Shown piece by piece: positions 1-7,619 of a stretch of 37,692 bases of DNA. The stretch's first letter is position 1. The number at the start of each line of letters is the position of its first letter. Source of the DNA: Motilimonas sp. E26. GTDB taxonomy: Bacteria > Pseudomonadota > Gammaproteobacteria > Enterobacterales > CBDFNC01. Location: assembly GCF_021278025.1 (NCBI RefSeq), contig NZ_JAIBHJ010000036.1, forward strand, positions 1 to 37,692, in the 5' to 3' direction. The notes beneath the pieces were generated by a model. That model made no database searches. It had not been told where the DNA came from and saw only the letters and a list, made by a program, of their open reading frames with translations. Position numbers and translations under genes: made by a program.

Positions 1-1
1 C

Positions 2-43
2 ACTGCTACCGTGGAATATCCGCAAGAACAAGTGATCGCCTAA
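2..43 (+). CDS. C-terminal tail of a possible upstream gene (partial)
   Basis: An open frame enters from the left edge and ends in TAA at 41-43, with the last residues reading TATVEYPQEQVIA when the edge codon is included. Thirteen codons are too few to identify a family. A second frame stays open to a TGA at 64-66, so the reading frame is itself uncertain. It is reported because the window clearly starts inside or just after another gene. Confidence 0.25.
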   Translation, partial: TATVEYPQEQVIA

Positions 44-64
44 CAATCAAGCCTGCGGAGTATT

Positions 65-141
65 GAGCGCTTACGCTCAGTTGGTAGAGCCCCGGATTGT
101 GATTCCGGTTGTCGCGGGTTCAATCCCCGTCATTCGCCCCA
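65..141 (+). tRNA. tRNA-His-like (anticodon GTG) with a non-pairing acceptor stem; probable pseudo-tRNA or tRNA 3' remnant
   Basis: From base 75 to 141 the sequence matches a bacterial tRNA-His very well: D-arm GCTCAGTTGGTAGAGC, anticodon stem CCGGA/TCCGG around GTG, a T-arm with GCGGG/CCCGT, the 3' strand CATTCGC, discriminator C and an encoded CCA at 139-141. Counted back to the usual 77 nt, the 5' strand would be 65-72, but GAGCGCTT does not pair with CATTCGC, and position 8 is A instead of the near-invariant T. Bases 65-78 instead form a perfect hairpin, GAGCG-CTTA-CGCTC, which uses the 5' half of the D-stem. The 3' part is therefore intact and the 5' part replaced or decayed, as expected for a pseudo-tRNA or for a tRNA end duplicated by integration at an att site. 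A real tRNA with unusual processing is less likely. Confidence 0.6.
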
Positions 142-265
142 TCTTCTTCCTTACTTCTCTTTTTTGACTCCTATCTCTATTTCCAAGTAAAGAATTGTAA
201 AACCCTGAACCAATTTTGCGCAAAGCCAGTATCATTAAGTATGCGCTTATTGTTGTGATGTCAGG

Positions 266-1672
266 ATGACCCGAAACACTGCCTATATATATACGTTCAT
301 GCTTTCTATTGGTCTGTTTGGTTGTAGCCTACCTGAGCCGCAGCAAGCTGAGTTGCCGCCACCTATTGCGGCTAACTGGTCTGCTGAGCATCAAAGCGCA
401 CCTGTGGCTGCTAAGTTTATGCCGCAGTTAACGGCGTTGCCGGATCTTCATAAGCTAGTACTGCAAGGATTAACAAAAAATCCCGCGCTGTTACAAAGCC
501 AAGCTAAAGTCGATGCCAGCATGGCGCTGTTAAAACAGCAACAAGCGCAGCGTTGGCCGCAAATAAGCGCCTATTTGTCAGGTCGTCGCCAAGATAATGG
601 CCAATCTATTACTGATAATACGCAATTGGGGATAGACCTAAGTTGGGAGTTGGATATATGGGGCAAGCTTGACGATGCTAGCCGCGCAGCTTTACTTGAT
701 GCCAGTGCCAATCTGAACTTACTTAAGCAGCAACAGCTTGAGCTAACGGCGACGATTGCGCAGCAGTGGTTTAATTTACTCGCTGCTCAGCATCAGTATG
801 AACTTATTCATCAGCGCCGTCTTAATCTTGTAAATAATTTACTGATTATCGAAGAGGGTTATCAAGCGGGGCTTAATGGCTCGTTAGATGTGTTTTTAGC
901 GCGTGCAGATGTTGCTGGAGCGCAAAGTTCTGAGGCGGCAAAGGCGGACGAAATTAAACAAGCCAGTCGCGCTTTGCAGCTAAGCCTAGGCGAATACCCA
1001 ACGGGCAATTTAAGGGCTAATGGTACATTTAGTTTGAATTTAGATAAGCTGCCGGCAGGATTGCCATCACAGCTGTTACAGCGCCGACCTGACATTCAAG
1101 GGGCGCAAGATGCACTAAGTGCCGCTAACGCCCGCATTTCCGTGGCTTACAAAGAGAAGTTTCCCAGCATAAAGCTGACATCTGGGTTGGGCAGTAGTTC
1201 ACCTGAACTAAATGAGTTGCTCAGCGCCGACAGTATGTTGTGGAATTTATTTGCTAATTTGAGTACGCCTTTATTTAACGCGGGTTTACTCGAGGCGAGG
1301 CAACAGCAGCAAGAGGCGCTGGCTTTAGCGGCCGCAGCTAATTTACAAGCCAGCGTGCTGAACGCTTTCCAGCAGGTTGAAGCGGCTTTATCTAAAGAAA
1401 TGACCTTGGTTGAACAACTCGATAAAGTGAGTGTGGCGGCGCAAAATTCACTGCTCGCCGAAGAGCTGGCCTTTGAGCAATACCAAGGCGGTCTTGTTGA
1501 CTATGTTACGGTATTGGAAGCGCAGCGACGTTCCTTTGATAGCCAAAGTGCGCGGATCAATATTCGCAATCAAAGGCTACAAAATCGCATTGAACTATTA
1601 CTTGCCCTTGGCGGCGATCCTCATACCCTTCCTCGTCCTACTGTAGCCACCAACCAAGAGAGCGCCAACTGA
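266..1672 (+). CDS. Outer-membrane efflux lipoprotein (OprM/CusC/NodT type, TolC superfamily)
   Basis: Outer-membrane channel component of a tripartite RND efflux system, 468 aa, in the usual range for the OprM/NodT family. The N-terminus is a lipoprotein signal: Arg3, a hydrophobic stretch, then a lipobox LFGC with Cys20 as the acylated residue. Two repeated OEP domains follow (about residues 60-240 and 265-460), rich in Gln/Ala helices, with the family-typical LPAGLPSQLLQRRPDI near residue 265 and a second-repeat LFNAGLLEARQQQ. The start at 266 is kept because a later Met (residue 12) would leave too short a signal; the Shine-Dalgarno is weak (AGG directly before ATG). Its stop overlaps the next gene by one base (TGATG), so the three efflux genes are almost certainly one operon. 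No dedicated regulator is adjacent. The substrate cannot be read from sequence. Confidence 0.92.
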   Translation: MTRNTAYIYTFMLSIGLFGCSLPEPQQAELPPPIAANWSAEHQSAPVAAKFMPQLTALPDLHKLVLQGLTKNPALLQSQAKVDASMALLKQQQAQRWPQISAYLSGRRQDNGQSITDNTQLGIDLSWELDIWGKLDDASRAALLDASANLNLLKQQQLELTATIAQQWFNLLAAQHQYELIHQRRLNLVNNLLIIEEGYQAGLNGSLDVFLARADVAGAQSSEAAKADEIKQASRALQLSLGEYPTGNLRANGTFSLNLDKLPAGLPSQLLQRRPDIQGAQDALSAANARISVAYKEKFPSIKLTSGLGSSSPELNELLSADSMLWNLFANLSTPLFNAGLLEARQQQQEALALAAAANLQASVLNAFQQVEAALSKEMTLVEQLDKVSVAAQNSLLAEELAFEQYQGGLVDYVTVLEAQRRSFDSQSARINIRNQRLQNRIELLLALGGDPHTLPRPTVATNQESAN

Positions 1673-2871
1673 TGCCTAACGCCTTTTCATCTTCGCGTCC
1701 AATGTGGGCAAAAGTATTAAGATTTATTTTACCTGTATTCGTGCTATTGGTTGCGGGCTATGGGGCTTGGTATCTTGCGACTCATCGGCCACAGGCGAAA
1801 ACCCGTCCGCCTGCCAAACCTCCGATCGTGAATGTGCAAGTGTTACCCCTTACGTGGCAAGGCTATCAAGTGAGTATTAATAGTTTTGGTACCATCCAAC
1901 CACGCAGCCAAGGTGCTTTAGTTAGTCAAGTGGCAGGGAGTATCACTAAGGTGAGCCCTAATTTTGTTGTGGGTGGTTTTTTTGAGCAAGGTGAAGTGCT
2001 GGTTGAGGTAGATAATCGAGATTACTTGGCTGCGTTACAAATAGCCGAAGCTGCATTAATTCAAGCTAGGTTAGCCCTTACTCAAGAGCAAGCCAAAGCT
2101 GAACAAGCAAAACGTGATTGGCAACGTTTAGGTAAAGGCAAACCGACTGAGCTGGTGTTGCGTAAGCCTCAGTTGGCTGCGGCGCAGGCTAATGTGGCGT
2201 CTGCCAAAGCAAAGCTATCCCAAACTAAGCTTGATTTAGAGCGAACTCAAATTAAAGCGCCTTATGCCGGACGTTTGTTAACCAAGCAGGTGGATCTTGG
2301 TCAGTTTGTTGGCGCAGGTGCTAGCTTGGCCGACATTTACGCCGTGGATTATGTTGAAGTTCGCCTGCCCTTGAGCGAGCAACAGCAAGCACTGGTGAGT
2401 TTACCTGAGTTGTTTCGTCAGCAAAAAAGCTCACCTGAGCGGCCTCAGGTTACGATCAGTGCACAGTTTGGCCGTCATAGTTATAACTGGCAAGGTGAGA
2501 TAGAGCGTACTGAAGGGGCATTGGATGCCAACAGTCGGCAGCTTTATGCCATCGCGCGTATTGACGATCCTTATGGCCGACAAAACCAAGACAAGCCACC
2601 CTTGAAGATTGGTCAATTTGTTGATGCCCAAATCCAAGGTAAATCGTTAGAGCGGGTTATGGTGTTACCGCGCAATGCGGTGTATCAGGGTAACCAAGTG
2701 ATTATGTTCCAAGATGGGGTGTTACTGCGTAAAACCGTTGCGGTGATTTGGGCTGATAATGACTCGTTTATTGTTGACGGCGGGCTCAGTGAAGGTGATT
2801 TGTTAGTGACAACACCGCTGGGCAATATCGTGTCGGGCACCCGCGCTAAATTGGCCAAGGAGCAGCCATAA
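1672..2871 (+). CDS. RND efflux periplasmic adaptor (membrane fusion protein, HlyD/AcrA family)
   Basis: Periplasmic adaptor that bridges the inner-membrane pump and the outer-membrane channel; 399 aa. A single N-terminal membrane segment (about residues 11-32, ILPVFVLLVAGYGAWYLA) anchors it and there is no lipobox. Then come a beta-barrel/lipoyl segment with the typical GTIQPRSQGALVSQVAGSI (residues ~80-98), an alpha-hairpin rich in Ala, Gln and Lys (~120-185), the second lipoyl half with IKAPYAGRLLTKQVDLGQFV (~197), a beta-barrel and a membrane-proximal domain ending with LSEGDLLVTTPL. The ATG overlaps the stop of the channel gene by one base, and its own stop overlaps the pump ATG by one base (TAATG), pointing to translational coupling. 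Confidence 0.93.
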   Translation: MPNAFSSSRPMWAKVLRFILPVFVLLVAGYGAWYLATHRPQAKTRPPAKPPIVNVQVLPLTWQGYQVSINSFGTIQPRSQGALVSQVAGSITKVSPNFVVGGFFEQGEVLVEVDNRDYLAALQIAEAALIQARLALTQEQAKAEQAKRDWQRLGKGKPTELVLRKPQLAAAQANVASAKAKLSQTKLDLERTQIKAPYAGRLLTKQVDLGQFVGAGASLADIYAVDYVEVRLPLSEQQQALVSLPELFRQQKSSPERPQVTISAQFGRHSYNWQGEIERTEGALDANSRQLYAIARIDDPYGRQNQDKPPLKIGQFVDAQIQGKSLERVMVLPRNAVYQGNQVIMFQDGVLLRKTVAVIWADNDSFIVDGGLSEGDLLVTTPLGNIVSGTRAKLAKEQP

Positions 2872-5800
2872 TGCACGGATTAATCCGTTGGTTTACCCAC
2901 AACCACGTTGCCGCCAATTTATTAATGGCGCTTATTTTACTGCTGGGGTTACATGCTTTAACCCAGCGGATCCCACTGGAAGTTTTCCCTGAGTTTGAAC
3001 TGGACTTGGTCAGTGTAAATGTTGCGCTACCCGGTGCAACGCCTGCTGAAGCGGAAGAGAGCTTAGCGATTCCAATAGAAGAAGCTATTTTAGACATTGA
3101 AGGCATCAAGCAAATTACTTCCATGTCTGCGGAAGGGGCATCGCGCGTGTCGATTGAAGTGGCCTCCGGTTATGATACCTATCGCATTAAAGATGAAATA
3201 AAAAACCGCATTGATGCGTTGAACACCCTACCAGATAGCGCCGAGCGGCCGGTTATTAGCCAAACCTTACACCAACGTGAAGTGATCAGTGTCACCCTGT
3301 CAGCTCAGCTTAGTGAGCGTGAACTAAAGATTTTAGGTGAGCGAGTAAGGGATGATATTCAAAGTATCGAAGGGATTTCCCATGTCACTTTAGAGTCGGT
3401 GCGCCCTTATGAAATATCCATTGAGGTGTCTGAGCAAACCCTACGCCAATATAATTTAACCATGGCACAAGTTAGCAGTGCGGTGCAGCAAAGCTCGCTA
3501 GATCTGTCTGGTGGCAGTATTAAAACCTTGGGCGGTGAGATCTTACTACGCACTAAGGGTCAAGCTTATCAAGGCCGTGAGTTTGGCAATATTGTGGTGC
3601 GCACTGGCGCAGACGGTAGTCGGCTGTTGCTGTCAGATATTGCGGTAATTAAAGATGGTTTTGATGAAACGCCAATCCAGGCAAGGTTTAACGGTGAGCC
3701 GGCCGTGATAGTTGAGGTTTATCGTGTTGGTCAGCAAAGTGCTATTGAGGTGGCTAACAAGGTTAAAGATTATATCGAGCAAGTAAGGCCTACCTTACCT
3801 GTTGGCGTAAGTATTGATTACTGGCGTGACAGTTCAAAGGTGGTGAAAGCGCGCCTGAAAACCCTAACCGACAGCGCGTTACAAGGCTGTATCTTAGTGA
3901 TTATTTTACTCGCCTTGTTCTTGCGCCCCTCTATTGCCTTTTGGGTCACTATGGGTATACCGGTTAGTTTTATGGGCGGTTTGTTAGTGATGCCGATGCT
4001 AGGCATTACCTTAAACGTTATTTCATTGTTTGCCTTTATTATGGTGCTAGGGATCTTGGTGGATGACGCCATCGTGACCGGTGAAAACGTATATGCTCAT
4101 CAACAACGCGGTGCTACGCCGTTACAAGCAGCGATCGTAGGGACTCAAGAGGTGTCGGTGCCGGTGACTTTTGGCATTTTAACCACCATCGCCGCGTTTG
4201 CGCCGCTAGCGATGATTGAAGGCGTTCGCGGGCAAATATTTGCGCAAATTCCTTTGGTGGTGGTGCCAGTGTTATTGTTTTCTCTGGTTGAATCTAAGCT
4301 GATATTACCGGCTCATTTAAAGCATGTCCGTCTATATCAGACCAAGCCTAATCGCTTTAGTGTCTGGCAGAGTAACTTTGCCAATGGTTTTGAGCGCTTC
4401 ATTTTACGCTTTTATCGCCCTGTCTTAGCGGCTGTGGTGCATCGCCGTTATCTATCTATTGCAACGGCTTTAGGCATTGCCTTGGTGGTTTTTACTATGG
4501 TGGCCAGTGGTTGGACCCGCTTTGTGTTCTTTCCTCGCGTGCCTTCTGAAACAGTGCGAGCCACGTTAGTGATGCCGGCTGGAACGGCGTTTGCGACCAC
4601 TGACTTTTATATCCAAAAAATGCTCGATGGCGTGGCGCAATTACAAGACAAATATCGCGATCCAGTAACAGGCGAGAGTGTGATATTAGATGTTTTTGCA
4701 ACTACGGGTTCCGATGGCGGCGGAAGCAGCGGCGATACCGCGAAAGGGCGAGTGATGTTTGAATTAGAGCCGCCAGAAACGCGCACCATGGACATTTCTA
4801 CAAATGAGTTAGTAAAAGAGTGGCGCGCATTAATTGGCCCAGTTCCTGGTGTTGAAAGTTTATCATTTCGGGCGGAAATTGGTCGCGGCGGCGCGCCATT
4901 AGATGTGCAATTGAGCGCCCGAGATTTTAGTACCTTAAAGCCTGCCAGTGACGATCTTAAGCGCAAGTTAGCTGAGTATCCTGGGGTGTTTGATATTGAG
5001 GACAGCTTAGCCAAAGGTAAAACCGAGCTGCAGTTAAGCATTAAACCACAGGCGCAGGCACTGGGTTTAACGCTGAGGGATTTAGCCACGCAAGTTAGGC
5101 AGGGATTTTTTGGCGATCAAGTGCAGCGAATTCAGCGTGGTCGTGATGATGTAAAAGTGTATGTGCGTTATCCCAAAGCTGAACGAGAGTCGTTATTTCA
5201 CCTGCAGAATATGTTGATCCGGACTCAATCGGGCACGGCGGTGCCCTTTACTGAGGTGGCGACAGTGACGGTGCTGCAAAGCCCTGCCAGTATTACCCGC
5301 AAAGATCGTAAGCGGGTGATTAATATTACTGCCGACGTGAATAAAGAAACCGCTGATATTGAAGCGATCAAGCGAGATATATCGGCATTTTTAGTGCTCT
5401 TAAAGCAACAATACCCTGACTTAAGCTACAGCTTAGAAGGGGAGGCGAAGGAACAGAGCGAATCCTTTACGAGTTTAGCCATAGGTTTAGTGTTTGTACT
5501 ATTTGCGATTTATGCGCTGCTGGCGATCCCGTTTAAATCTTACACTCAACCTTTTGTGGTTATGTCGGTGATCCCATTCGGTGCCATTGGTGCCATTATG
5601 GGGCATTGGATCATGGGGATGCCCCTCACTATTATGTCAATGATGGGCATGCTTGCCTTAACCGGAGTGGTGGTCAATGATTCCTTAGTGCTGGTGGATT
5701 ATATTAACCGTCAACGCAGTAAAGGTATGGCGGTTAAAACCGCGGTGCGCCGCGCGGGTGTGGCACGGTTTAGGGCTGTAATATTAACCTCTATTACCAC

Positions 5801-6011
5801 TTTTGCTGGCTTAATGCCGCTGATATTTGATCAATCCACTCAGGCGCAGTTTTTAATTCCAATGGCTGTTTCATTGGGTTTTGGTATTATTTTTGCCACC
5901 GTCATAACCTTGTTGTTAGTGCCGGTTAATTATTTACTACTGGAAGACCTTAAAATAGCTGTGCATCGCTTACAACGAAATGTATTCGCTGGTTCAACTG
6001 AGCTTAGTTAA
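2871..6011 (+). CDS. RND efflux permease (AcrB/MdtB-like, HAE family)
   Basis: Inner-membrane proton-driven pump of the tripartite system; 1046 aa, the normal size for the AcrB family. The first helix (residues ~9-30) follows the start directly, a large periplasmic loop (~35-335) carries GATPAEAEESLAIPIEEA, helices 2-6 lie at about 335-480, a second loop follows, and helices 8-12 fill residues ~870-1025. The proton-relay aspartate pair of helix 4 is present in GILVDDAIVTGENV (about residues 398-399). The C-terminal half has the matching MMGMLALTGVVVNDSLVLVDYIN. An Asp-Asp relay and a multidrug-type sequence argue for organic substrates rather than heavy metals, but this is inference. It is the last gene of the operon; its stop lies two bases from the stop of the convergent histidine kinase, leaving no space for a separate terminator. 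Confidence 0.94.
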   Translation: MHGLIRWFTHNHVAANLLMALILLLGLHALTQRIPLEVFPEFELDLVSVNVALPGATPAEAEESLAIPIEEAILDIEGIKQITSMSAEGASRVSIEVASGYDTYRIKDEIKNRIDALNTLPDSAERPVISQTLHQREVISVTLSAQLSERELKILGERVRDDIQSIEGISHVTLESVRPYEISIEVSEQTLRQYNLTMAQVSSAVQQSSLDLSGGSIKTLGGEILLRTKGQAYQGREFGNIVVRTGADGSRLLLSDIAVIKDGFDETPIQARFNGEPAVIVEVYRVGQQSAIEVANKVKDYIEQVRPTLPVGVSIDYWRDSSKVVKARLKTLTDSALQGCILVIILLALFLRPSIAFWVTMGIPVSFMGGLLVMPMLGITLNVISLFAFIMVLGILVDDAIVTGENVYAHQQRGATPLQAAIVGTQEVSVPVTFGILTTIAAFAPLAMIEGVRGQIFAQIPLVVVPVLLFSLVESKLILPAHLKHVRLYQTKPNRFSVWQSNFANGFERFILRFYRPVLAAVVHRRYLSIATALGIALVVFTMVASGWTRFVFFPRVPSETVRATLVMPAGTAFATTDFYIQKMLDGVAQLQDKYRDPVTGESVILDVFATTGSDGGGSSGDTAKGRVMFELEPPETRTMDISTNELVKEWRALIGPVPGVESLSFRAEIGRGGAPLDVQLSARDFSTLKPASDDLKRKLAEYPGVFDIEDSLAKGKTELQLSIKPQAQALGLTLRDLATQVRQGFFGDQVQRIQRGRDDVKVYVRYPKAERESLFHLQNMLIRTQSGTAVPFTEVATVTVLQSPASITRKDRKRVINITADVNKETADIEAIKRDISAFLVLLKQQYPDLSYSLEGEAKEQSESFTSLAIGLVFVLFAIYALLAIPFKSYTQPFVVMSVIPFGAIGAIMGHWIMGMPLTIMSMMGMLALTGVVVNDSLVLVDYINRQRSKGMAVKTAVRRAGVARFRAVILTSITTFAGLMPLIFDQSTQAQFLIPMAVSLGFGIIFATVITLLLVPVNYLLLEDLKIAVHRLQRNVFAGSTELS

Positions 6012-6013
6012 CT

Positions 6014-7540
6014 TCAGTGGCAAGGAATGACTATGCGAAAGCCACAACCGCCTGCTGTTGGCCGATAGTGGCTTATTTCACCTTTCATCCCTTGTGTAAT
6101 CAAGTTATATACCAGATTAAGGCCTAGGCCTTTACTCCCTTCTCCTCTTGCGCAAGTAAAGAAGGGATCGTAAATACTGCTAACTATAGCGGGGTCAATG
6201 CCACGGCCGTTATCCTCAAACTCAATTTCACAGTTGTTACCGACTAACACCGCCGATACTTCAATTTTGTCCTGCTCTTGGCTATCAAAGCCGTGCTCGA
6301 GAGAGTTTAATACTAAATCCTCAAGTATTTGTGCCAGCATCCAAGAGTCTGCTTTTATCACTGCTTTATCGGGGGTAACATGAATAACTAAGTTAACGCG
6401 CTGCGGCTTGTTGTAATGAGAAATTGCAAGTTTGAGCGCTTGTTTTAACCAATTTTTTAGCGCTATTGATTCAATATTACTGGCACTGTTACTGACCACG
6501 GAAAGCCGTTTAAATTGCGTAACGAGATCCGCCATTTTAGAAATATTTGTATTAATGATGTCGTAGCCTTCTAAGCCATTTTCAATCACTTGGCTGAGGC
6601 GGGATTTAGACACTTTACCTGCAGCGAGATCATCACCTAATTCATTGAGTAACTCAGGTTGCAAACTGGCCGCTGTTTTTATAATACCTAGTGGTGTATT
6701 GAGTTCGTGCGCCATACCTATTACTAAGTGATTAAGGGCGCGGTGCTTTTCCGCTTCCATCAGATCTTGCTGTGTTTCGGTTAGATCTTGCAATGCTTTT
6801 TCTAGGCGCAAGGTTTTTTCGTTGAGGGATGCGGTGCGGTTGAGAACTTGTTGTTCCAACTCGCTGTTTATTTTTTCTAAATCAAGCTGTGCTTGAGTTA
6901 ACTCAGCGGTACGGGCAAGAATACGGTTTTCGAGTTCTTCATTAAGCTGATATAGCGACTGTTCGGCGTGTTTGAGTTTGATAAACTCACCCAGTAGCGA
7001 ACCAAACAACCGTAATATATGGCTTTGGTAGGTTTGAAATGGTTTATGGTTTAGTAAGTTATCACAGGCTATCCAACCAATAACGTCGTCCTTATCCCAA
7101 ATTGCGATGGCAGCATTCCAGCCTTTGCCTACTGTGGCCACTTCTCCGGGCGTGTCGGTAAATTCATATAAATCTTGGTCATGCCAAACGCAGACTTTGC
7201 CGCGCGTTGACATTTCTCGGATGACTTTCTTTACATCATCTCGCATGGGAGAGGCGTAATCGGCTTCGCTGCGAATGTTACCTAAGTCGTCGGTCCCCCA
7301 TGTTCCATACATCCAATCGCGTTCTTTATCGATCATTAGGATGCCCATCCGGTCTATTTCTAGCTGTTCGATGCACGCGGTAACAGAGAGACGATAGAGG
7401 TCATCGAGATTTTTTGCTTGAGAAAGGCTAATGGATATTTCATGTAATAAAAACAACTGATGGTAAAACGCCTTAGACTGCCCAGTATTGTCTAATAGCT
7501 CGCTAGAGGCATCATCTGAGTAGGTGATCAGTCTTGCCAT
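6014..7540 (-). CDS. Cytosolic GAF-domain sensor histidine kinase (orphan)
   Basis: Two-component histidine kinase with no membrane segment, so it senses a cytosolic signal; 508 aa. Order: GAF-like domain (about residues 35-190), a coiled coil with two near-repeats, NEELENRILARTAEL (200-214) and NSELEQQVLNRTASL (225-239), an H-box HLVIGMAHELNTPLG with His278, and an ATPase with N-box LVLNSLEHGF (Asn412), G1 DNGRGID and G2 GEGSKGLGLNLV. All catalytic motifs look intact. No response regulator is adjacent. ATG at 7540 was chosen because GGGA lies 8 nt upstream; a start 12 bp further up (7552) lacks a ribosome site. It is a paralogue of the kinase at 28790-30487, sharing GAF and catalytic regions (both have KGW, a WDK motif and DNL.H in the GAF). 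It converges on the efflux pump gene. Confidence 0.88.
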   Translation of the reverse strand: MARLITYSDDASSELLDNTGQSKAFYHQLFLLHEISISLSQAKNLDDLYRLSVTACIEQLEIDRMGILMIDKERDWMYGTWGTDDLGNIRSEADYASPMRDDVKKVIREMSTRGKVCVWHDQDLYEFTDTPGEVATVGKGWNAAIAIWDKDDVIGWIACDNLLNHKPFQTYQSHILRLFGSLLGEFIKLKHAEQSLYQLNEELENRILARTAELTQAQLDLEKINSELEQQVLNRTASLNEKTLRLEKALQDLTETQQDLMEAEKHRALNHLVIGMAHELNTPLGIIKTAASLQPELLNELGDDLAAGKVSKSRLSQVIENGLEGYDIINTNISKMADLVTQFKRLSVVSNSASNIESIALKNWLKQALKLAISHYNKPQRVNLVIHVTPDKAVIKADSWMLAQILEDLVLNSLEHGFDSQEQDKIEVSAVLVGNNCEIEFEDNGRGIDPAIVSSIYDPFFTCARGEGSKGLGLNLVYNLITQGMKGEISHYRPTAGGCGFRIVIPCH

Positions 7541-7619
7541 TTTGTTTCCCATATATGTAGCTATGGAATAAGTTTAGGTTAAAAAGAATAGCTTGGCTGA
7601 GCACTAGCCGTTGGTTGAC

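Noticed and set aside
4607-5089. 160-codon minus-strand frame in the RND permease
   Set aside because: Fully inside a well-conserved gene on the other strand; Ser/Pro-rich shadow reading.
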